DNA of 64,000 nucleotides from an uncultured Collinsella sp. GTDB lineage: Bacteria > Actinomycetota > Coriobacteriia > Coriobacteriales > Coriobacteriaceae. The translations under genes were made by a program, and so were the position numbers. The notes under the pieces were generated by a model. The model searched no databases. It was not told where the DNA came from and saw only the letters and a program-made list of their open reading frames with translations. The stretch lies in contig CAKUGY010000005.1 in assembly GCA_934654835.1 (NCBI GenBank), positions 1 through 64,000 on the forward strand, in the 5' to 3' direction. This document shows positions 17,371 through 26,363 of the stretch, one piece after another. Position 1 is the first letter of the stretch, and the number at the start of each line of letters is the position of its first letter.

Positions 17371-18912
17371 ATGAGCAATCCGCTCCGAAATGATTTAATT
17401 CGAATTGTGGAGGCATGCGAGACCAGTGCTGGAGAGACTCCGAAGCACTGGGCTCAAAAGTATCACTTGATGCCGCCTTGCGGTTGGATGAATGACCCCA
17501 ATGGTCTCCATCAGTTTGATGGGGTGTTTCATGCTTACTATCAGTACGGTCCAACTGATGCTAATGGCGACGGATCCAAGATGTGGGGGCATGCGGTCAG
17601 TAGCGACCTAATTGCCTGGGAAGACCGTGGTGTCGCTCTTGCTCCGGACGAATCGTTTGACTGCCATGGGGTGTATTCGGGTTCTGCCCTTGTACACGAC
17701 GGTCGTGTCTCCATGTTCTACACTGGCAACGTTAAGCGCCCAAATGTCGATGGTAGTTTTGATTACACCAACAAGGGTCGCGAGGCCAATACCGTTATGG
17801 TTGACGCGCTCGACAATTTATCGTTTGGGCCCAAGCGCTTGCTTATGACAAATGCCGACTACCCAAGTGACCTGACGTGCCATGTGCGTGATCCCAAAGT
17901 GTGGGATGCCGGCACGGCCTGCGGTCGCTATTTGATGGTCCAGGGCGCACGTCGGCGCGTTGACGTATCGGCGGATTATTCCGATGTCGATGATTCTCCT
18001 CGCGGGCAGCTGTTTAGGCGCGTTCATGGCGATGGCAGCTGTTTTGATCAGGGCGAGGTACTCGTTTTTGCCTCTGATGACCTGGTGAATTGGAAGCTGC
18101 AAAACCGCGTTAGTTCTGACGAGCGCTTTGGCTTTATGTGGGAGTGTCCCGATTATTTTGAATTGATGGGGCAAAAGCTGCTGTCCATTTGCCCGCAGGG
18201 TTTGACGGGTGAAGACTGGAATCGTCGAAACCTGTACCAGTCGGGCTATTTTACGATGGAGGGCGATATCTGCTCGGAGTATTCATTGAATGCATTCCGT
18301 CTATGGGATACCGGTTTTGACTTCTATGCCCCCCAGACGTTTGAGGCAGAAGACGGCCGTCGCATTCTGATTGGCTGGATGGGATTGCCGGGGGATGATT
18401 CTTACGGCAATGACCCGACGGTTGCTGAGGGCTGGCAGCATTGCATGACGGTGCCGCGTGAGCTGACGGTTGGTGCCGATGGCATGATCCTGCAGCAGCC
18501 GGTTCGCGAGATCACTCGTCACTATAGCTCGGTGGCTGTGGGGGAGGGCTCGTTTGAGGTTGCCGGCGATACCTGCTTTGATATTGCTGTTGGGGGCGTG
18601 AATGGCGCGTTTGCCGCCACGGTGAACGACGAGCTTCTGCTTTCGTTTAAGCCCGCGGAGGGCGAGTTGCCCGCGCGTTTTGAGATGCACTTTGCGAACG
18701 AGGATCGCGCGTCGGCCGGTTGCGGCCGTACCGTACGCTGGGAGCCGGTCGACGAGGTTCGCAACGTGCGTATCGTCGCCGATGTTTCGTCTGTCGAGGT
18801 GTTCGTGAACGATGGCGCGCTCGTGTTCTCCACGCGCATGTACCCGGAGGGCTACGGTGTGTCGGTGGATGCACCGGGCGCGGACGTGAACTATCACACG
18901 CTCAGCATCTAG
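17371..18912 (+). CDS. scrB: GH32 sucrose-6-phosphate hydrolase (intracellular)
   Basis: ATG 17371 follows AGGA by seven bases and gives 513 residues without a signal peptide. The GH32 catalytic triad is visible: WMNDPNG (nucleophile), RDP within CHVRDPKVW (transition-state stabiliser) and WECPD (acid/base). A five-bladed propeller is followed by the C-terminal beta-sandwich. Intracellular location plus the upstream PTS fits hydrolysis of sucrose 6-phosphate or a fructooligosaccharide phosphate to glucose 6-phosphate and fructose. No fructokinase gene is nearby. The gene name is by analogy. Confidence 0.87.
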   Translation: MSNPLRNDLIRIVEACETSAGETPKHWAQKYHLMPPCGWMNDPNGLHQFDGVFHAYYQYGPTDANGDGSKMWGHAVSSDLIAWEDRGVALAPDESFDCHGVYSGSALVHDGRVSMFYTGNVKRPNVDGSFDYTNKGREANTVMVDALDNLSFGPKRLLMTNADYPSDLTCHVRDPKVWDAGTACGRYLMVQGARRRVDVSADYSDVDDSPRGQLFRRVHGDGSCFDQGEVLVFASDDLVNWKLQNRVSSDERFGFMWECPDYFELMGQKLLSICPQGLTGEDWNRRNLYQSGYFTMEGDICSEYSLNAFRLWDTGFDFYAPQTFEAEDGRRILIGWMGLPGDDSYGNDPTVAEGWQHCMTVPRELTVGADGMILQQPVREITRHYSSVAVGEGSFEVAGDTCFDIAVGGVNGAFAATVNDELLLSFKPAEGELPARFEMHFANEDRASAGCGRTVRWEPVDEVRNVRIVADVSSVEVFVNDGALVFSTRMYPEGYGVSVDAPGADVNYHTLSI

Positions 18913-18989
18913 GCGTTAGGGCGCACCGGCGCCGAGGTACATTGACGCCGCGACGTTTGGCAGCGCTCTGGCGCTATACTGCAGCCGTT

Positions 18990-19026
18990 ACCCATGATGC
19001 GGGGAACACCCGTGTCATGGGTTTTT
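18990..19026 (+). terminator. Intrinsic terminator or leader attenuator
   Basis: ACCCATGA (18990-18997) pairs with TCATGGGT (19015-19022), followed by a run of T. It may end GH32 transcription. It also lies only 23 bases before the next start, so it could act as an attenuator for that gene; no antiterminator structure or riboswitch was recognised. Confidence 0.6.
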
Positions 19027-19048
19027 GCTTTTGAAGGGATGGTGCCGT

Positions 19049-20041
19049 ATGGACGTGCGGGAATTTAAAGAAGCTTGGGGTGAGCGCGCCCGTGCGCGCG
19101 AGGCTCGGTTGCTTGCGGCGCCGCATGTTCCGGCGGCGTTGTCGCTGCTGGGTATCGTACGTCCCGGTGACCGCCTGGTGGCCTTTGCGGATGACTTTGC
19201 CGATGCATTTTCGTGCGGCTTTGAGGGCTGCGATGTGACGTTGGTGGGGGAGCCGAGCGTCGCGGCGTTTGAGGCCGCGTCCGAGGGTGTTGTCGCATCG
19301 TTTGAGGTTGAAGGGCCGCATCTTTGGTGGTTCGTGAACTCCCTTGGTGGCTTTGGCCTACGCGTGCCCGATCTACGCGCGTTGGGGCAGGCGGCGCGTG
19401 CCTGTGGTGCGCTGCTGGTTGTCGATAATACCGTGGCGTCGGTCTTTGGGTGCGATTCGTTGCGCCTGGGTGCGGTGCTGTCGCTCGAGGCTCTCGACCG
19501 CGTGTGTGCTGGTGAGGGGCCGCGCAAGCTGGTGGCGGTGTCGGTCGCGCGTTCGCAGCTTAAGCGCCATCGCGTAGATGCCGCGGCCGAGTGCGTGCAC
19601 GCGCTGTTCGAGGGGTGCGGATTGGCTGCGCTCGATCTGTCCGCCGATGAGGCCGGGGTGCTGGAACGCGGACTGTCCTCGCTCGATACCCGTATGCAGG
19701 CGCACTTCGATCGCGCCCGTGCGCTGGCTGAGTATTTGACTGCGAATGAGATGGTGCGCAACGTGCGCTATCCCGGGCTGACCTCGCATCCCGATCACGC
19801 CGTCGCGACGGGCATCTTGGAGCACGGGTTTGGTCCGGCGGTGGAGTTTGACCTCATCGACTGTACGGCCGGCGATTTGTTCGATGCCTTGCCGGATGAG
19901 TTCCGCACATCGCCCGCCGGCGGCGCAACAACTCGTCTCTCGGCCCCGCGAGGCAAGCAGGGGAGTACCATCCGTCTCTTCGCCGGCGCCGACGACCCCC
20001 TTCAGGTGGCGGCCACTCTCGACAACGCCCTCCGAAGGTAG
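19049..20041 (+). CDS. Cys/Met-metabolism PLP-fold protein lacking the catalytic lysine
   Basis: ATG 19049, preceded by GAAGGG, gives 330 residues. The fold resembles cystathionine gamma-synthase-type enzymes: the PLP-pyridine aspartate motif VVDNT is present (D126), as are the segment VRNVRYPGL and the terminal STIRLFAG. Where active enzymes have a SxTK Schiff-base lysine about 25 residues after the aspartate, this protein reads LSLEALDR, with no lysine; the next lysine (K160) is nine residues further on. It may be a non-catalytic regulator, or use an unusual site. It is also shorter than the usual 380-400 residues. The gene stands alone between the sugar locus and a palindromic element. Confidence 0.72.
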   Translation: MDVREFKEAWGERARAREARLLAAPHVPAALSLLGIVRPGDRLVAFADDFADAFSCGFEGCDVTLVGEPSVAAFEAASEGVVASFEVEGPHLWWFVNSLGGFGLRVPDLRALGQAARACGALLVVDNTVASVFGCDSLRLGAVLSLEALDRVCAGEGPRKLVAVSVARSQLKRHRVDAAAECVHALFEGCGLAALDLSADEAGVLERGLSSLDTRMQAHFDRARALAEYLTANEMVRNVRYPGLTSHPDHAVATGILEHGFGPAVEFDLIDCTAGDLFDALPDEFRTSPAGGATTRLSAPRGKQGSTIRLFAGADDPLQVAATLDNALRR

Positions 20042-20054
20042 CTCATCGGGGCCT

Positions 20055-20218
20055 GTGCCACGAAAACGGCCTATCTACTACGTTTAACCCCTAGGGGTCG
20101 ACCATACAAGCTATTTTTAAAAACAAGCAAGCCGTCTACCAGCGGTTTTATTATCACGATTTTCGGTATGGTCGAGGGTATTCAACCAAACGTAGTAGAT
20201 GGGCCCATTTTGTGGCGC
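20055..20218. repeat. Long imperfect palindromic intergenic element
   Basis: Arms of 31 bases at 20055-20085 and 20188-20218 are inverted copies with a few mismatches; both contain the ten-base core CTACTACGTT or its complement. A second nested pair, TCGACCATAC (20098-20107) and GTATGGTCGA (20166-20175), matches perfectly. The whole forms a long cruciform or RNA hairpin and contains no gene. It could be a MITE-like element or a bidirectional terminator between convergent genes. Confidence 0.7.
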
Positions 20219-20269
20219 GTGCCTTAATTCGTGAGTGCGGCGGACTAAAAATCAGTCCCTAAAAGACTA

Positions 20270-20614
20270 TTACGCGTTAATGCTGGCGATCAGGTCGTTT
20301 GCCCTGGCGGCAATGACTTCGTTGATCTCTGCCTGCAATGTCTCATAGACCTCGATGGCTCGCTCGCCGGCGGGGGTGAGCGTGGATCCGCGGGCGCCGT
20401 CGCGCTCGATGAGCTTGCAGCCCAGCTGCCCTTCGGCCTCATTCACAATGCGCCACGCTTTGGAATACGCCATGCCCATGCTCTTGGCGGCGCGGTTGAG
20501 CGAGTGCTCGCGGGCGATGCCCTGCAGCAACAATACGCAGCCGTGGCCGAACACGCCTGGCAGATCTTTGTCGCACGCTTGAATGACCAACTTCGCCGTC
20601 GTCTTGTACTCCAT
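20270..20614 (-). CDS. ModE-type winged-helix regulator
   Basis: The 114-residue protein, starting at ATG 20614 behind GGGGAGA (a GTG at 20623 is also in frame), matches the N-terminal DNA-binding domain of ModE/LysR-type regulators: LNRAAKSMGMAYSKAWRIVNEAE, then LIERDGARGSTLTPAG in the wing. It lacks the molybdate-binding MOP domains of full ModE. Such short forms are often found near molybdate or formate-dehydrogenase genes, but none is seen here. It reads away from guaB and toward the palindromic element. Confidence 0.82.
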   Translation of the reverse strand: MEYKTTAKLVIQACDKDLPGVFGHGCVLLLQGIAREHSLNRAAKSMGMAYSKAWRIVNEAEGQLGCKLIERDGARGSTLTPAGERAIEVYETLQAEINEVIAARANDLIASINA

Positions 20615-20807
20615 GTGCTCCACGTCTCCCCGCTAAAGTGTTTGCTGGGCAAACGCAAAGCCTGCGTCAAGCCCTCGTGTGCTCTTCTTAAATCATGCAT
20701 TGTAGCAGTCAAAGTGCGCTAAGATACTTCCCCAGTATTGGGCGCCCAAGGTTGGGCTGGGTCCTACGAGGCCTGCAGCCGACCGGTCGCATGGAAAAAG
20801 GAGAAAC

Positions 20808-22319
20808 ATGGCTACGTTCTTTCCCGGTGAGTCCCACACGTTTTCGGAGTATCTGCTGGTCCCTGGCTACTCGTCCTCGCAGTGCATCCCCAACAACGTC
20901 TCTCTTAAGACGCCGCTAACCCGCTTCAAGCGCGGTGAGAAGCCGGCAATCACCCTGAACATCCCCATGGTTTCCGCCATCATGCAGTCCGTCTCGGGCG
21001 TCGACATGGGTGTCGCGCTCGCTACCGAGGGCGGCCTGTCCTTCATCTACGGTTCCCAGACTCCCGAGTCCGAGGCTGCCATGGTCAAGGCCGTCAAGGA
21101 TCACAAGGCCGGCTTCGTCCAGTCCGATTCCACGCTGACCCCCGACATGACCATGGAGCAGGTCATCGAGCTCAAGGACAAGACCGGTCACTCCACCATG
21201 CCGGTTACCGACGACGGCACCCCCAAGGGCAAGCTCTTGGGTATCGTCACCAGCCGTGACTACCGCCCCAGCCGCGATGACCACCAGAAGAAGGTCTCCG
21301 AGTTCATGACCCCGCGTGAGCAGCTCATCGTGGGCGACAAGAACATCAGCCTCAAGGTTGCCAACGACGTCATCTGGGACAACAAGCTTAACGCCCTGCC
21401 CATCGTCGACGACAACGACCACCTCATGGGCATCGTCTTCCGCAAGGACTACGACAGCCACAAGACCAACCCCAACGAGCTGCTCGATGGCGACAAGCGT
21501 TACATGGTCGGCGCCGGTATCAACACCCGCGACTATGCCGAGCGCGTGCCGCTGCTCATCGAGGCCGGTGCCGACGTCCTGTGCATCGACTCCTCCGAGG
21601 GCTTCAGCGAGTGGCAGAAGCGTACCATCGAGTGGATCCGCGCCAACTACGGCGAGGACGTCAAGGTCGGTGCCGGTAACGTCGTCGACGCCGAGGGCTT
21701 CCGCTTCCTGGCCGACTGCGGTGCCGACTTCATCAAGGTCGGTATCGGCGGCGGTTCCATCTGCATCACGCGCGAGACCAAGGGCATCGGCCGCGGCCAG
21801 GCCACCGCACTGATCGACGTCTGCCGTGCTCGTGATGAGTACTACGAGGAGACCGGCATCTATGTGCCCGTGTGCTCCGACGGCGGCATCGTCTACGACT
21901 ACCACATGACGCTCGCACTTGCCATGGGTGCCGACTTTATGATGCTGGGCCGCTACTTCGCCCGCTTCGACGAGAGCCCGACCGAGCGCGTCAACGTCAA
22001 CGGCCAGTACATGAAGGAGTACTGGGGCGAGGGTTCTGCGCGTGCCCGCAACTGGCAGCGCTACGACCTGGGCGGCGCCGCGAAGCTCAGCTTCGTCGAG
22101 GGCGTCGACTCCTACGTTCCGTATGCCGGCTCCCTCAAGGACGGCGTGGGCGGCACGCTCTACAAGGTCAAGTCCACGATGTGCAACTGCGGTGCTCTCT
22201 CGATCCCCGAGCTCCAGGAAAAGGCACGCCTGACCCTGGTGAGCTCGACCTCAATCGTCGAAGGCGGCGCCCACGACGTAGTAGTGAAAGACTCCCAGCA
22301 GTCCGTGTCTTATCGATAA
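20808..22319 (+). CDS. guaB: Inosine-5'-monophosphate dehydrogenase
   Basis: This 503-residue enzyme oxidises IMP to XMP with NAD+, the first committed step of GMP synthesis. A TIM barrel carries the catalytic cysteine in GIGGGSICITRETKG, and the barrel is interrupted by two CBS domains (about residues 100-220) that sense purine nucleotides. SDGGIVYDYH and MLGRYFA bind phosphate. The start follows AAAGGAGA. The gene is single, with its own terminator at 22352. Confidence 0.95.
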   Translation: MATFFPGESHTFSEYLLVPGYSSSQCIPNNVSLKTPLTRFKRGEKPAITLNIPMVSAIMQSVSGVDMGVALATEGGLSFIYGSQTPESEAAMVKAVKDHKAGFVQSDSTLTPDMTMEQVIELKDKTGHSTMPVTDDGTPKGKLLGIVTSRDYRPSRDDHQKKVSEFMTPREQLIVGDKNISLKVANDVIWDNKLNALPIVDDNDHLMGIVFRKDYDSHKTNPNELLDGDKRYMVGAGINTRDYAERVPLLIEAGADVLCIDSSEGFSEWQKRTIEWIRANYGEDVKVGAGNVVDAEGFRFLADCGADFIKVGIGGGSICITRETKGIGRGQATALIDVCRARDEYYEETGIYVPVCSDGGIVYDYHMTLALAMGADFMMLGRYFARFDESPTERVNVNGQYMKEYWGEGSARARNWQRYDLGGAAKLSFVEGVDSYVPYAGSLKDGVGGTLYKVKSTMCNCGALSIPELQEKARLTLVSSTSIVEGGAHDVVVKDSQQSVSYR

Positions 22320-22351
22320 GACTCCATTCTTAATCGATCCTTTGCCTTATG

Positions 22352-22384
22352 GTGCCGTCCGCTTCCTTCGCGGGCGGCACTTTT
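22352..22384 (+). terminator. Terminator after guaB
   Basis: GTGCCGTCCGC (22352-22362) pairs with GCGGGCGGCAC (22370-22380) with one wobble and a seven-base loop, followed by TTTTCCTTTT. Confidence 0.88.
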
Positions 22385-22458
22385 CCTTTTCTGGTTCTTC
22401 ACTATCGGCTATCGTTAGTCCAGTTGCATTGTGTTGCCATTAATAAGGGGGAAGAGAG

Positions 22459-23220
22459 ATGAAAATTGACGAGCTGGTTCGTGACCATTACGTCGATTTG
22501 GGGGATATCGATCGCGATATTTGGCGATATATCTCGATGCATCGCTTCGAAGCGGCTAATTCGACGCTCGTCGATCTTGCGGCAAAATGCAACGCATCAA
22601 AATCTGCCGTTCTTCGCTTTGCGCAGCGCTTGGGGTTCCGCGGGTTTTCGGAGTTCAAATACGCCCTTAAGGCTGAAGTGGAAGCTGACGCTCGCGATAT
22701 GGTCGATGCTGCGGTTCTCGACCGGTATACGGCCATCGTTTCGAAGTCGCTTAAAGACTTTCTTGCTCGTGATTTCACGCCTGTATTTAAGCTCATCGAG
22801 CAGAGTTCAAAGGTATTTCTCTACGGAACGGGTACGCTTCAGCGGGCAGTCGCTCAAGAGATGCGTCGCGTGTTTTTGGCTGGTGACGAATACTTTTATG
22901 TTGTCGAGGGCGTTGATGAGACAGAAGCTCTTACGGGCGCATTGACGCAAGATGATCTTCTCTTCGTTTTCTCACTTAAGGGGCAATCCGATAACGCTAC
23001 AACGCTTGCTCGTAATCTCAAGGCCAGAAACGTGCCATTTATTGCCGTGACGAGTTATTTAGATAACGATATCGCCCATCTCGCCGATGCAAGCATCCTG
23101 GTTGGAACTGAGAGCCTGCCGATAGGTGGCGGGCGCAGCTACGAAGTTCTCGATGCCTACTTCCTTCTCGTCAGTATTTTGTTCCTGAAGTATTCCGAAT
23201 ATAAACGAGCATATCGTTAG
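22459..23220 (+). CDS. RpiR/MurR-family sugar-phosphate regulator
   Basis: The 253-residue protein combines an N-terminal RpiR helix-turn-helix (DLAAKCNASKSAVLRFAQRLGFRGFSEFKYAL, about 35-70) with a C-terminal SIS domain (VFLYGTGTLQRAVAQEM, FSLKGQSDN) that binds phosphosugars. It precedes a dehydratase and a PTS transporter, which it probably controls. The GGGGGAAGAG site precedes the ATG. Codon use is somewhat more AT-rich than the housekeeping genes. Confidence 0.88.
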   Translation: MKIDELVRDHYVDLGDIDRDIWRYISMHRFEAANSTLVDLAAKCNASKSAVLRFAQRLGFRGFSEFKYALKAEVEADARDMVDAAVLDRYTAIVSKSLKDFLARDFTPVFKLIEQSSKVFLYGTGTLQRAVAQEMRRVFLAGDEYFYVVEGVDETEALTGALTQDDLLFVFSLKGQSDNATTLARNLKARNVPFIAVTSYLDNDIAHLADASILVGTESLPIGGGRSYEVLDAYFLLVSILFLKYSEYKRAYR

Positions 23221-23248
23221 ATTTCCGCAGCTAAACGCGTTATGGAAA

Positions 23249-23266
23249 TTTCCCAGCTTTTGGGAA
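23249..23266 (+). promoter_or_regulatory. Inverted repeat after rpiR-type gene
   Basis: TTTCCCA (23249-23255) and TGGGAA (23261-23266) flank a five-base spacer in the gap before the dehydratase gene. It might be an RpiR operator or a weak hairpin. Evidence is the symmetry and position only. Confidence 0.35.
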
Positions 23267-23398
23267 TTCGTCCCAACCGCGGACGATGTACCTATATCGC
23301 CTTTCTCGTGACCTCCGGGGATATTCGCCTCCTACACTTGGCCTCGTTGAGCGAGACCGCGAATGGATGCGAGTCTCGGTGAATCGGGAAGGGACGAA

Positions 23399-24604
23399 AT
23401 GGATTCCTTGAAGATCACGGACGTGCGTCCTATCTGCACCGCTCCCGAGGGCATTAACCTCGTTGTGGTGAAGGTGGAGACGAACGACCCGTCCATCTAC
23501 GGTGTTGGCTGCGCCACCTTTACGCAGCGTTATGAGGCGGTGGCCCACGCGGTTGATCGTTACCTTAAGCCTTTCTTGCTTGGTAAGGATCCTGCGCGTA
23601 TTCAGGATATCTGGCAGACTGCACATGTCTCTGGATATTGGCGCAACGGGCCTATCTGGAACAATGCGCTCTCTGGCGTCGATATGGCACTTTGGGACAT
23701 TAAAGGCAAGATGGCGGGCATGCCGCTCTACGACCTCTTTGGTGGCAAATGCCGCGATGCCGTTCCGGCATATATTCATGCCGACGCACAGACGGTCGAG
23801 GGCGCAATTGGTTTGGTCCAGCAGCGCGTCGATGCAGGCTGGAATCGAATTCGCGTGCAAATTGGTGGCTACGGCGGAAACGTTCCTGTCCAGAATAAGC
23901 CTAAGGAAGCGTTGCCTGGTGCGTACTATGACCCCAAGGTGTATATGCGTACGGCTATTGAGGGTTTTACCGCCTTGCGTCGTGAGTTCGGCGATGACAT
24001 CGAGCTCTGTCATGACGTTCATGAGCGCCTGACTCCCTCTGAGGCAATCCGCTTTGCGCAGCAGATGGATCAATTCGACCTACTGTTCCTTGAGGACGTG
24101 CTTGCTCCCGAACAGATTGCATGGTTCGATCAGGTGCGTGCTCATACGACTTGTCCGCTCGCCATGGGTGAGCTCATCAATAACCCCCATGAGTGGATGC
24201 AGCTTGTTCAGAATCGAAGCGTTGATTATTTGCGTCTCCACATCAGTCAGGCAGGCGGCATTACGCCCGTTCGTAAGATCATCGCTTTCGCCGATGTCAA
24301 TGGCGTTCGCACTGCTTGGCATGGTCCTGGCGATATGTCTGGCATCGGCCATGCGGTCAACACGCACCTTTCGATTTCTTCGCCGAACTTTGGCATCCAG
24401 GAGTGGAGCTGCAGCATTAAGGAAAACACGTATCGCGTGTTCCCCGGCATGCCGGTTGTTGAGAACGGCTACGTGTATCTGAACGATAAGCCTGGCATCG
24501 GTGTGGATATCAATGAGGACCTCGCCGCTGAGTTCCCGCCTGTTGATAAGGATTTGAGTTGGCTTCTCTGCAGGCTTCCGGATGGTTCGGCTGCTCGCCC
24601 GTAA
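23399..24604 (+). CDS. ManD/RspA-type sugar-acid dehydratase (enolase superfamily)
   Basis: ATG 23399 behind GGGAAGGGA gives 401 residues. The protein has the enolase-superfamily capping domain and barrel. Metal ligands and catalytic residues typical of the ManD subgroup are visible: CHDVHERLTP, LFLEDVL, LAMGELI, TAWHGPGDMS and PNFGIQEW. Members dehydrate D-mannonate or D-gluconate to 2-keto-3-deoxygluconate, some with low efficiency. No KDG kinase or aldolase gene is nearby. Its link with a PTS transporter suggests it may act on a phosphorylated or related sugar acid, but this is not established. Confidence 0.82.
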   Translation: MDSLKITDVRPICTAPEGINLVVVKVETNDPSIYGVGCATFTQRYEAVAHAVDRYLKPFLLGKDPARIQDIWQTAHVSGYWRNGPIWNNALSGVDMALWDIKGKMAGMPLYDLFGGKCRDAVPAYIHADAQTVEGAIGLVQQRVDAGWNRIRVQIGGYGGNVPVQNKPKEALPGAYYDPKVYMRTAIEGFTALRREFGDDIELCHDVHERLTPSEAIRFAQQMDQFDLLFLEDVLAPEQIAWFDQVRAHTTCPLAMGELINNPHEWMQLVQNRSVDYLRLHISQAGGITPVRKIIAFADVNGVRTAWHGPGDMSGIGHAVNTHLSISSPNFGIQEWSCSIKENTYRVFPGMPVVENGYVYLNDKPGIGVDINEDLAAEFPPVDKDLSWLLCRLPDGSAARP

Positions 24605-24649
24605 CGAAAGTGTATTGAGACGAATTGTTTTCTTGAAAGGGGATTGATC

Positions 24650-26044
24650 ATGAAAACTGACGATAAGGCAATTGCCGATGGTATTGTTGCCGCAATTGGA
24701 GGCGTTGACAATATCAGGGCCGTGGGTCATTGCTCGACCAGGCTGCGTCTAACGCTGCACGATAAGACGAAGGTCGACGAGACGGCCATCGAAGATATCG
24801 AGGGCGTTAAAGGCCAGTTCTTCGCTGGTGAGCAGTACCAGGTAATTCTGGGCACTGGTCTTGTGAACCGTGTGTACGACATCGTCGCAGGCGAGAATCA
24901 AGGCGGTGTGAATACCGACATCAAGGCAGATCTGTATGCGGGCATGTCGCTTCCCAAGAAGCTATCGCGCATCCTGGGCGACATTTTTATTCCCGTCATT
25001 CCTGTTCTTGTTGCAACCGGTCTTTTCAGCGGCTTCATTAACTGCATCAACTCGTTTGGTGTCCAAATGGACCCCAATGTCCTGACGATAGCAACGATTC
25101 TGATGAAAACCGCCTTTACCTTCCTGCCCGTTCTAATCGCATGGTCGGGCATGAAACAGTTTGGCGGCAGCCCCGTCATCGGCATTGTTCTTGGCCTTAT
25201 GTTGGTAAATCCGCTTCTGCCGAACCCGAACGATGTGGTTAAGGGTACGGTCGAGGCTATTACCTTCCACCCGTTTGGTCTTGAGTGGAACGTTGTCGGC
25301 TATCAGGGCTCGGTGTTGCCCGCGCTTGTCGTTGCCTACATTGCCGCAAAGACTGAGAAGGCTCTTAAGAACGTGGTTCCGGATGTTCTCGATCTTATCA
25401 TTACTCCGTTTACCACGATTCTTGTTGCCGGCCTGCTTGGCATGCTTGTCATTGGTCCCGTCTGCCAGACCGTGGAGCACGCTGTTTTGGCTGCCGCGAA
25501 GTTCGTTATCGCGTTGCCGTTCGGTTTGGGCGGATTGATCTTGGGCGGCACGCAGCAGGCGATTGTGGTCACCGGCATGCACCACATTTTCCTTGCGCTC
25601 GAAACCGACTATCTTGCCACCACGGGCTTTAACCCCTTCAACGCCATGATTTCCGGTGGCATCATGGCCCAGGCTACGGCAGCTCTTGTTACCGGTCTAA
25701 AGGTGAAGGATGCCAAGAAGCGTGGTTTCTATATGGCAGCTTCGCTGCCCGCCTTTCTGGGCATTACTGAGCCGGCGATCTTTGGCGTGAACCTTAAGTT
25801 TGGTAAGCCGTTCCTGTTCGCTCTTTGCGGTGGTGCTTGCGCAGGCTGGTGCGGTGCCATGCTTCACGCCGCCAGCACCGGTATGGGCGTCGCTGCTATT
25901 CCGGGTATCGTAACCTACCTGTACAGCCAGCAGGCCATCATCAATTACTTCATTATCCACGGTGTTGGCATTGCGGTTTCCGGTCTCCTCACTTGGTTCT
26001 TCTTCGACCCCAATAAGGCCGAGCAGAACGAGCTCGAGAACTAG
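24650..26044 (+). CDS. PTS sugar transporter EIIBC, glucose-superfamily type
   Basis: ATG 24650 follows GAAAGGGG and gives 464 residues. The EIIB domain has its phosphocysteine in HCSTRLRL (about residue 31), followed by EIIC with about ten membrane helices and GITEPAIFGVNLKFGKP. No EIIA is attached. It belongs to the sucrose/trehalose/N-acetylmuramate branch. Pairing with RpiR and ManD-type proteins leaves the substrate open. A strong hairpin at 26149 probably ends this operon. Confidence 0.87.
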   Translation: MKTDDKAIADGIVAAIGGVDNIRAVGHCSTRLRLTLHDKTKVDETAIEDIEGVKGQFFAGEQYQVILGTGLVNRVYDIVAGENQGGVNTDIKADLYAGMSLPKKLSRILGDIFIPVIPVLVATGLFSGFINCINSFGVQMDPNVLTIATILMKTAFTFLPVLIAWSGMKQFGGSPVIGIVLGLMLVNPLLPNPNDVVKGTVEAITFHPFGLEWNVVGYQGSVLPALVVAYIAAKTEKALKNVVPDVLDLIITPFTTILVAGLLGMLVIGPVCQTVEHAVLAAAKFVIALPFGLGGLILGGTQQAIVVTGMHHIFLALETDYLATTGFNPFNAMISGGIMAQATAALVTGLKVKDAKKRGFYMAASLPAFLGITEPAIFGVNLKFGKPFLFALCGGACAGWCGAMLHAASTGMGVAAIPGIVTYLYSQQAIINYFIIHGVGIAVSGLLTWFFFDPNKAEQNELEN

Positions 26045-26148
26045 GTACTGATTGAACGAACCCAGATGGGCAAGCGATTCATTTCATGAGTCTTTGATGA
26101 CACGTAATCAATGAAGCGTGCTTTCCCTGTACATACTCTTTTTAGATA

Positions 26149-26188
26149 AAGCGAGATGCCTGCAAGTCGCAGGCATCTCGCTTGTTGT
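26149..26188 (+). terminator. Strong hairpin terminator after PTS gene
   Basis: A perfect 15-bp stem, AAGCGAGATGCCTGC (26149-26163) with its complement at 26169-26183, encloses a five-base loop and is followed by a short T-rich tail. Confidence 0.82.
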
Positions 26189-26218
26189 ATTTGCTATTAT
26201 CATGCGAGTTAACGATGT

Positions 26219-26337
26219 GGCGGGGCGTTCTTACCTTTGCTCGCTGCAAGTTCCGCACGCAAAGAAGAGCACTAAATGTGCTCTTCGTCTTGCGCAGGAC
26301 TGTCCGCAGCAGCGAGTAAAGGTAAGAACGCCCCGCC
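26219..26337. repeat. Long near-perfect hairpin upstream of leuS
   Basis: The 29-base arms at 26219-26247 and 26309-26337 are inverted copies with one mismatch, and the interior holds a further nested stem with AGAGCAC and GTGCTCT. The element ends 15 bases before the leuS ribosome site. It has none of the T-box signature sequences expected for an aminoacyl-tRNA synthetase leader. It might be a mobile palindromic repeat or an RNA-processing signal. Confidence 0.7.
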
Positions 26338-26363
26338 CCAACCGAGATAATAAAGGAGCTGAT

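Noticed and set aside
18942..18980. Promoter TTGACG/TATACT upstream of the PLP-fold gene
   Set aside because: Spacing is 27 bases, too long for a sigma-70 promoter.
26118..26363. N-terminal extension of leuS
   Set aside because: It would translate the hairpin, has no ribosome site, and the family start matches ATG 26364.
26045..26363. T-box riboswitch upstream of leuS
   Set aside because: No AGGGTGG T-box sequence or specifier loop was found; the region holds a terminator and palindrome.
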